Shown here piece after piece: positions 6,661 through 11,336 of a stretch of 11,336 bases of DNA (position 1 is its first letter; each line of letters starts with the position of its first letter). The translations under genes were made by a program, and so were the position numbers. The DNA comes from a bacterium (GTDB taxonomy: Bacteria; SZUA-79; Acidulodesulfobacterales; Acidulodesulfobacteraceae), in contig JAKAKF010000122.1 of the NCBI GenBank assembly GCA_021813595.1, forward strand, positions 1-11,336. The letters are read 5' to 3'. Under the pieces are notes generated by a model. That model saw only the letters and a list, made by a program, of their open reading frames with translations, made no database searches and was not told where the DNA came from.

Positions 6661-7197
6661 TTAAGATTTTGCCGGGCATTTACTGCTTAAGCGCTTTCCG
6701 ACAGTATCTATAGTTGATTTTACCGTAAAACCAGATTGCAAAGAGGTCTGGGTCGCCGTCGCATGGCTCGTAAAACTGTCAGACGAAATTTTAGTCCTAC
6801 CCTTGCTTGCAAGAGTCATATTCGGACCTTTGCACTGCATAGACCAGTGGATTGTGCCGTCCATATCGATATGCTCCCCGACATGGCTGCATTGAAAATT
6901 TTTAGGTTTCATCATGTAAGATTTTGTCTGTTTGGAATCCGGTTTTATACATTCTTTCATTACGGTTACTGCCGAATGGTCTATTGCCGGCCTGCCCGCA
7001 ATAGACGGCATTTTGATATCAGTATGCATTTTCATCTTCCATAAACCGGGCGATAGTTTATTAATTGTTGCCGGGGTTTTGACAGCCGATGACGATGCCG
7101 AAGACGATGAAGTGCTTCCGCCCTTACAGCCTGATAAAACCGGAATAAAAGCAATTACGGTTAAAACTAAAAAAATAAAGCGAATTTTTTTATTCAT
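6661..7197 (-). CDS. DUF3617-domain lipoprotein of unknown function
   Basis: A 178-residue exported protein. The N-terminus has lysines and arginine, a hydrophobic stretch and a lipobox VLSGC with C24 as the lipidated residue, so it should be anchored to the inner or outer membrane on the periplasmic side. A Ser/Ala-rich linker (about 28-38) leads to the globular part. From LSPGLWKMKM (49-58) on, the pattern fits DUF3617: a GLW start, VMKECIKPD, a cysteine before a short loop, IHWSMQCKGP, and a closing GKRLSSKCP. The four cysteines C83, C103, C122 and C174 could form two disulfides. No biochemical role is known to me for this family. The ATG has a strong GGGAGGAG seven bases upstream. It is monocistronic, divergent from the LuxR-type gene, and followed by a long hairpin. 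Confidence 0.85.
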   Translation of the reverse strand: MNKKIRFIFLVLTVIAFIPVLSGCKGGSTSSSSASSSAVKTPATINKLSPGLWKMKMHTDIKMPSIAGRPAIDHSAVTVMKECIKPDSKQTKSYMMKPKNFQCSHVGEHIDMDGTIHWSMQCKGPNMTLASKGRTKISSDSFTSHATATQTSLQSGFTVKSTIDTVGKRLSSKCPAKS

Positions 7198-7461
7198 AAA
7201 ACTGCTCCTCCCAAATTATATCTGTTAACGATATTATCATATCTTCAAATATTTTTGCCTTTTTACTGCATTTTATTCTATAATTATTTAAAGTGCAATA
7301 CAATTTTTTATTTTATAATTTTAATTATATCTTAAAATTAAAATTATTTTGTATCACCCTAAAATGGCGATAGATATTATCTTTCTAATGATATAAAAAT
7401 TGTACCGATTTATTTCTTTCGGTTTTTAACGGTATCATTTTAAATCAAATATATAAATCCT
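7198..7461. other. AT-rich divergent intergenic spacer
   Basis: This 264-base spacer separates the lipoprotein gene (minus) and the LuxR-type gene (plus), so it must carry two outward promoters. I see scattered TATAAT-like words but no well-spaced -35/-10 pair that stands out. Inverted short words TACCG/ACCGA (7403-7408), TCGGT (7419-7423) and CGGTA (7430-7434) lie 30-60 bases before the regulator gene and could be an operator. No gene or RNA is recognisable. Confidence 0.5.
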
Positions 7462-8598
7462 ATGCGTTATAATTTTGTTTCTTTATCCAATAAATTAAAT
7501 ATTATCAAGCGCATAAAAAGGCTTTCTTTTATGCCTCTGCCTGTCAGCCGTTATGTCGATTTAATTTTTGACCTTGTTGGATTAGCAATATTAAACAGCA
7601 ATGTTAAAGTGATGATTCTTAATAAATTCGGAACAAAATTTATCTGGAAAGATATTGATTTTTCAAAATTCGGGCCTCTATATAACAGGTGTTTCGGAAT
7701 GACCTTCGAAGAATGCGGGGTACTTTCCTATACCGACGTTGTTTTGTTTAACAAAACGGTACTTACATTCGAGGAAGTTAGGCACCCAAATTTTAATAAC
7801 AGCTATATTTATAACGAATTATATAAACCCGTGGGTATATATTCCTTTTTGCTTACTGTTTTAAGGATTAAGGGGGAATGCGTAGGCGAATTCCCCTTGT
7901 TTAGAGCAAAAGATATGCCGCCGTTTACTAAGGAGGATGCCCTTTTTATGGAAAGCGTAGCCCCTTATATTGCTTACGGAATATCAAAGTCGGAAAGGGT
8001 ATGCGAAAGTTTTAACCGCTGCCTGGACTCGGACAAACCTATAGTCAGATTGCAGGAAAGCGAGATTGGGTTGTTGTTAATAAATGCTAAAGGCGAGATA
8101 GACGGTATGAACGATGCCGCAAAAAATATGTTTTTTCAGATAGGCTTGCTGGAGAATCTTGGATACGAATCTATTGAGGAAAAGCAACTGCGCGAACTTA
8201 TCCGTTATGTTAACACAGTTACGAGAAATGTATTTTTAAATGAAGGGTATAATTGCAACGCCTTGCCATCGAAGATATATACTTCATCCTCCGGCATAAG
8301 CATAATGATGAAAGGCTATCGTTTGGAAGGAACCCGCTCTGAATCAAGCCTTGTTGCCATAACATGCGAAGAGGTCATACCTGATGATTTTATGAAGTTA
8401 AAAAGGAGGATACGCTATAATCTATCTGAAAAAGAATTCGAAATTTGCAGATTGCTTAAAGAAGGATACGCTCCTTCCGAAATAGAAAAAATCTTAAATA
8501 TTACAAAAAACACCTTTAAAACGCATAAAGCAAATATTTTAAATAAAATTTGTTTAGACGATATAAAAGAAATCAAAATCTTTTTAAGAAATATGTAA
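7462..8598 (+). CDS. LuxR-type HTH transcriptional regulator with GAF/PAS-like sensory part
   Basis: A 378-residue soluble protein. The C-terminal 60 residues (about 319-378), from YNLSEKEFEICRLLKEGY through the recognition region NITKNTFKTHKANILNKI, fit the LuxR/GerE DNA-binding fold. Residues about 30-177 look GAF-like, ending with GEFPLFRAKDMPPFTKEDA and VAPYIAYGI; residues about 198-235 begin like a PAS fold (GLLLINAKGEIDGMNDAAK). No receiver domain, phosphorylation aspartate motif or membrane segment is seen, so a small-molecule input is likely but its identity is unknown. The ATG at 7462 has no Shine-Dalgarno; an in-frame ATG at 7531 (M24) has AAAAGG nine bases upstream and may be the true start. 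tadA follows after 32 bases on the same strand. It diverges from the DUF3617 gene and could control it, which is inference only. Confidence 0.8.
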   Translation: MRYNFVSLSNKLNIIKRIKRLSFMPLPVSRYVDLIFDLVGLAILNSNVKVMILNKFGTKFIWKDIDFSKFGPLYNRCFGMTFEECGVLSYTDVVLFNKTVLTFEEVRHPNFNNSYIYNELYKPVGIYSFLLTVLRIKGECVGEFPLFRAKDMPPFTKEDALFMESVAPYIAYGISKSERVCESFNRCLDSDKPIVRLQESEIGLLLINAKGEIDGMNDAAKNMFFQIGLLENLGYESIEEKQLRELIRYVNTVTRNVFLNEGYNCNALPSKIYTSSSGISIMMKGYRLEGTRSESSLVAITCEEVIPDDFMKLKRRIRYNLSEKEFEICRLLKEGYAPSEIEKILNITKNTFKTHKANILNKICLDDIKEIKIFLRNM

Positions 8599-8630
8599 TT
8601 AATTTTTAATAAATAATTTAAAATAAATGA

Positions 8631-9095
8631 ATGCAATACGACGATAATTATTTTATGAATTTAGCTTTGGAGGAAGCCAAGAACGCTCTTAATGCGGATG
8701 AGGTGCCTGTAGGAGCCGTTATAGTAAGCGGCAGAGACGAAATAATCGCTTCAAGTTTCAACTCAGTTGAAAAAGACGGCTCATGCATAATGCATGCGGA
8801 AATAAGGGTAATTTTAGCCGCTCAGAAAAAACTGGAAAATTGGAGGCTTGACGGATGCAAATTGTATGTTACCTTAGAGCCATGTATTATGTGCTGCGGC
8901 GCAATTATCTTATCGAGAATATCAAAGTTGGTTTACGGAACTATCGACCCTAAAGGAGGTTTATCCGGTTCTATCCTGGAAGGTAAAATAGAAATCGTTC
9001 ATGGCATTATGGAAGAAGAATCCTCTATGCTGCTTAAATCTTTTTTTAAATCAAAAAGAGAAAAGGATAGATATTTAAAGAAGAATATATCTTAA
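8631..9095 (+). CDS. tadA: TadA-family tRNA adenosine deaminase (diverged)
   Basis: A zinc-dependent cytidine-deaminase-fold enzyme that converts A34 of tRNA-Arg(ACG) to inosine. It has 154 residues, normal for TadA. The zinc and catalytic residues are H55-A-E57 and C85/C88 in LEPCIMCCGAI, and the family segments EVPVGAV, ENWRL, LYVTLEPC, SRISKLVYGT and DPKGG are present. Two departures are visible. The residues before HAE, normally DPTA, read SCIM. Also the loop between GS and the V..GI..EE helix is about eight residues shorter than in E. coli TadA and lacks its N-H pair. No Shine-Dalgarno precedes the ATG at 8631. The gene lies 32 bases after the LuxR-type gene and may be co-transcribed. 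Another nucleoside deaminase specificity is possible but less likely. Confidence 0.88.
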   Translation: MQYDDNYFMNLALEEAKNALNADEVPVGAVIVSGRDEIIASSFNSVEKDGSCIMHAEIRVILAAQKKLENWRLDGCKLYVTLEPCIMCCGAIILSRISKLVYGTIDPKGGLSGSILEGKIEIVHGIMEEESSMLLKSFFKSKREKDRYLKKNIS

Positions 9096-9117
9096 AAAGA
9101 GAGGCTGGTTTATTTTT

Positions 9118-9154
9118 AAAAAGGGTGTCAGGTTTTAAACCTGACACCCTTTTT
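9118..9154. terminator. Bidirectional intrinsic terminator between tadA and hppA
   Basis: Two 18-base arms (9118-9135 and 9137-9154) are exact reverse complements around one central T. The GC-rich core GGGTGTCAGG/CCTGACACCC is flanked by A5 on the left and T5 on the right, so both strands give a stem followed by a U-run. It lies between the convergent stop codons of tadA (9095) and hppA (9179), exactly where a shared terminator is expected. Confidence 0.88.
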
Positions 9155-9178
9155 ACTTGTTCTTTTAATCTTAGTTAA

Positions 9179-11284
9179 TCAGCTCCACAGCAACAACACT
9201 ATCGGAATGATTAAAATCGTGAAAATATTAACGACCTTAATCATCGGGTTAATTGCCGGACCAGCCGTATCTTTATAAGGATCTCCGACTGTATCGCCTG
9301 TTACTGCCGCCTTATGGGCTTCACTGCCTTTGCGGTAAGTCTGCCCGTTATACTCGAATCCTTTTTCTATTAATTTTTTTGCGTTATCCCATGCCGCACC
9401 CCCGCTCGTCATAGAGATAGCGACAAAAAGTCCGGATATTATAGTTCCCAATAAAATCCCGCCGAGAACCTGCGGTCCCATCGTGAGACCGAAAACTATC
9501 GGGCCTGCAATTGGAATAAACGCCGGCAGTATCATTTCTCTCAGCGAAGACTTTGTGACTATATCGACGCATTTGCCGTATTCCGGCTTGCCTGTACCTT
9601 CCATAATGCCTGGAATTTCTTTAAACTGCCTTCTGACCTCGACTACTATGTCGCCTGCAGCTTTTCCGACAGATTTCATCGCAAGGGAAGCAAAAATGTA
9701 CGGAAGCATTGCGCCTAAAAATAATCCGATTAAAACGTTAGGTTGTGCTATCGAAAAGGATAAATTCGGAAGTCCGACTTTATTCAAACCTTCTTGAATT
9801 AAATCGGAATATTCCCCGAAAAGAACTATCGCGGCAAGAGCAGCCGAGCCGATAGCATATCCTTTCGTTACGGCTTTAGTAGTATTGCCTACAGCATCAA
9901 GAGCATCGGTTGTTTCCCTGACGTCTTCCGGGAGTTCACTCATTTCGGCTATACCCCCTGCATTATCGGTAATAGGCCCGAACGAATCGACCGCTATTAC
10001 CATTCCCGCCATAGAGAGCATACTGGAAGCGGCAACCGCGACGCCGTAAAAACCTGCAAAATGATAAGAAAGCAAAATACCGAAAGCGATTGCGATAACC
10101 GGAAGCGCAGTTGACATCTGTCCGACGGCAAGTCCCGCGATAATATTTGTTCCGTGGCCTGTCGTAGAAGCCTTAGCTATGGATTTTACCGGCGAAAAGC
10201 TCGTCGAGGTAAAATAATCGGTGATGACTATTATGAGTCCGGTTAATACCAAACCTACCAATGCCGAATAATAATAATCCATTGCCGAATGATCTCCGAC
10301 TCCGTTCATAAAGCGCATCGTGAAAAAATAATATACTACGGCGGAAATAATTCCCGTTGCAAATAATCCTTTATATAATCCCTGCATAATCTTTTCTTTT
10401 GTGGGAGCGCTTACGAAAAAAACGCCTGCTATAGAAGTAAATACCGCTATACCGCCAAGCAAAAGCGGATAAAGTATGGCCTTCATTAATGCCGTTTCGC
10501 CGTAACCGTGTCCTCTGAAAGCTGAATAAGCCAATAATATTGAAGCTATGATAGTTACTGCGAATGTTTCGAATACGTCCGCCGCCATACCTGCGCAGTC
10601 GCCGACGTTGTCGCCTACCTGGTCCGCTATAACTGCGGGGTTTCTCGGGTCGTCTTCGGGTATACCCGCTTCGACTTTTCCTACTAAATCGGCGCCGACA
10701 TCTGCGGCTTTAGTATAAATACCGCCGCCCAGCCTTGCAAAAACCGATATAAGACTGCACCCGAACGCAAAACCTATTAACGAATTTATTACTCCGTCAA
10801 GGCCGCTTACCGAATGGCCTATGAGCATGAAGACCGATATTCCTAAAACGCCCAGTCCGAGAACCATTAAACCGGTAACCGAACCTCCTTTAAACGCAAA
10901 CTTCAACGCAGGTTTGACTCCTTTATGAGCTATCTGCGCGGTTCTGATATTTGCCCTTACGGCGTTAAACATTCCGAGATAACCGGCTAAAGCCGATAAA
11001 ACTGCTCCTAGTAAAAAACCGGAAGCCGTTAAAATTCCAAACTGCGGTATCCAATAACCGCCGATAAGTATTAAAGCAAAAATAATAATTCCCACGATGG
11101 CGACGGTTCTGTACTGCCTGTTTAGAAAAGCCGTTGCGCCTTCCTGAATAGCTTTTGCAATCTGCTTCATTTTCTCGGAACCTTCGTCGTGCTTAAGAGC
11201 CCATATCGTCACCGCTACGCTGTATATAACGGCAATGAGACCGGCAATGATTCCAAAAATCATAGCTTCGTCAAAGACATTCAT
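9179..11284 (-). CDS. hppA: Membrane-bound ion-translocating pyrophosphatase, K+-independent type
   Basis: An integral inner-membrane enzyme that couples pyrophosphate hydrolysis to ion (probably H+) export, recovering energy from biosynthetic pyrophosphate. About 700 residues with some 16 hydrophobic segments is standard. Numbering is from the upstream TTG at 11290. The pyrophosphate/Mg site is intact: [20 protein letters not shown] (188-207), [26 protein letters not shown] (the usual N is Q224), [16 protein letters not shown] (435-450) and the C-terminal [10 protein letters not shown] and [19 protein letters not shown]. In [10 protein letters not shown], lysine 472 replaces the alanine that marks K+-dependent enzymes, so this should be K+-independent. 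I chose the ATG at 11282-11284 because AGGGGG lies nine bases upstream, while the TTG is only three bases from it. It is monocistronic here and converges on tadA. Confidence 0.95.
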   Translation of the reverse strand: MNVFDEAMIFGIIAGLIAVIYSVAVTIWALKHDEGSEKMKQIAKAIQEGATAFLNRQYRTVAIVGIIIFALILIGGYWIPQFGILTASGFLLGAVLSALAGYLGMFNAVRANIRTAQIAHKGVKPALKFAFKGGSVTGLMVLGLGVLGISVFMLIGHSVSGLDGVINSLIGFAFGCSLISVFARLGGGIYTKAADVGADLVGKVEAGIPEDDPRNPAVIADQVGDNVGDCAGMAADVFETFAVTIIASILLAYSAFRGHGYGETALMKAILYPLLLGGIAVFTSIAGVFFVSAPTKEKIMQGLYKGLFATGIISAVVYYFFTMRFMNGVGDHSAMDYYYSALVGLVLTGLIIVITDYFTSTSFSPVKSIAKASTTGHGTNIIAGLAVGQMSTALPVIAIAFGILLSYHFAGFYGVAVAASSMLSMAGMVIAVDSFGPITDNAGGIAEMSELPEDVRETTDALDAVGNTTKAVTKGYAIGSAALAAIVLFGEYSDLIQEGLNKVGLPNLSFSIAQPNVLIGLFLGAMLPYIFASLAMKSVGKAAGDIVVEVRRQFKEIPGIMEGTGKPEYGKCVDIVTKSSLREMILPAFIPIAGPIVFGLTMGPQVLGGILLGTIISGLFVAISMTSGGAAWDNAKKLIEKGFEYNGQTYRKGSEAHKAAVTGDTVGDPYKDTAGPAINPMIKVVNIFTILIIPIVLLLWS

Positions 11285-11336
11285 GTCCAAAAACCCCCTG
11301 ATTAAATTTTAATGAAATTAAATTTAACAAATATGT

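Noticed and set aside
7440..7470. Leaderless start of the LuxR-type gene from TATAAA before the ATG
   Set aside because: Only four bases separate the hexamer from the ATG, too short for a normal transcription start, and no -35 box is evident.

Overview
The window is an ordinary chromosomal stretch from an AT-rich bacterium. It holds nine complete protein genes and the first codons of a tenth at the left edge. Gene content (AlaC-type aminotransferase, Hom, ThrC and an ApgM-like protein together; LipA; a DUF3617 lipoprotein; TadA; a membrane pyrophosphatase) and the lipobox protein point to a Gram-negative anaerobe or microaerophile, most likely a deltaproteobacterium-like lineage. That placement is inference from gene families and layout only. 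I see no phage genes, transposase, CRISPR array, tRNA or rRNA.

Layout. Positions 1-6177 carry genes all on the minus strand, so they are transcribed right to left: lipA (lipoyl synthase), then alaC-like aminotransferase, hom, thrC and an ApgM-family gene, then the start of another gene running off the left edge. The alaC-hom-thrC part is tight (gaps of 12 and 14 bases) and has a good sigma70-like promoter in front of alaC. A 191-base gap containing a 26-bp perfect inverted repeat separates thrC from the ApgM-family gene. Positions 6178-6660 have no gene and hold a nested, hairpin-rich repeat element plus a separate 25-bp-stem hairpin. A DUF3617 lipoprotein gene (minus) and a LuxR-type regulator gene (plus) then diverge from a 264-base AT-rich spacer. 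The regulator is followed by tadA (plus). tadA converges on hppA (minus, 9179-11284) across an almost perfect palindromic, probably bidirectional terminator.

How the genes work together. Hom reduces aspartate semialdehyde to homoserine and ThrC makes threonine from phosphohomoserine. No GHMP-type homoserine kinase (ThrB) is visible, while an alkaline-phosphatase-superfamily ApgM-like protein sits directly after ThrC. The simplest reading is that this protein supplies the missing homoserine kinase step, as proposed for the ApgM subfamily modelled as TIGR02535. This is the most useful functional point in the window. The AlaC-like enzyme adds amino group transfer to the same transcription unit. 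The other genes are housekeeping (lipoate synthesis, tRNA wobble inosine, ion-pumping pyrophosphatase) or poorly characterised (lipoprotein, regulator).

I did not find a convincing new biological system. The points most worth following up are the kinase reassignment, a TadA with an altered active-site surround and a shortened C-terminal loop, and two related structured intergenic repeats.
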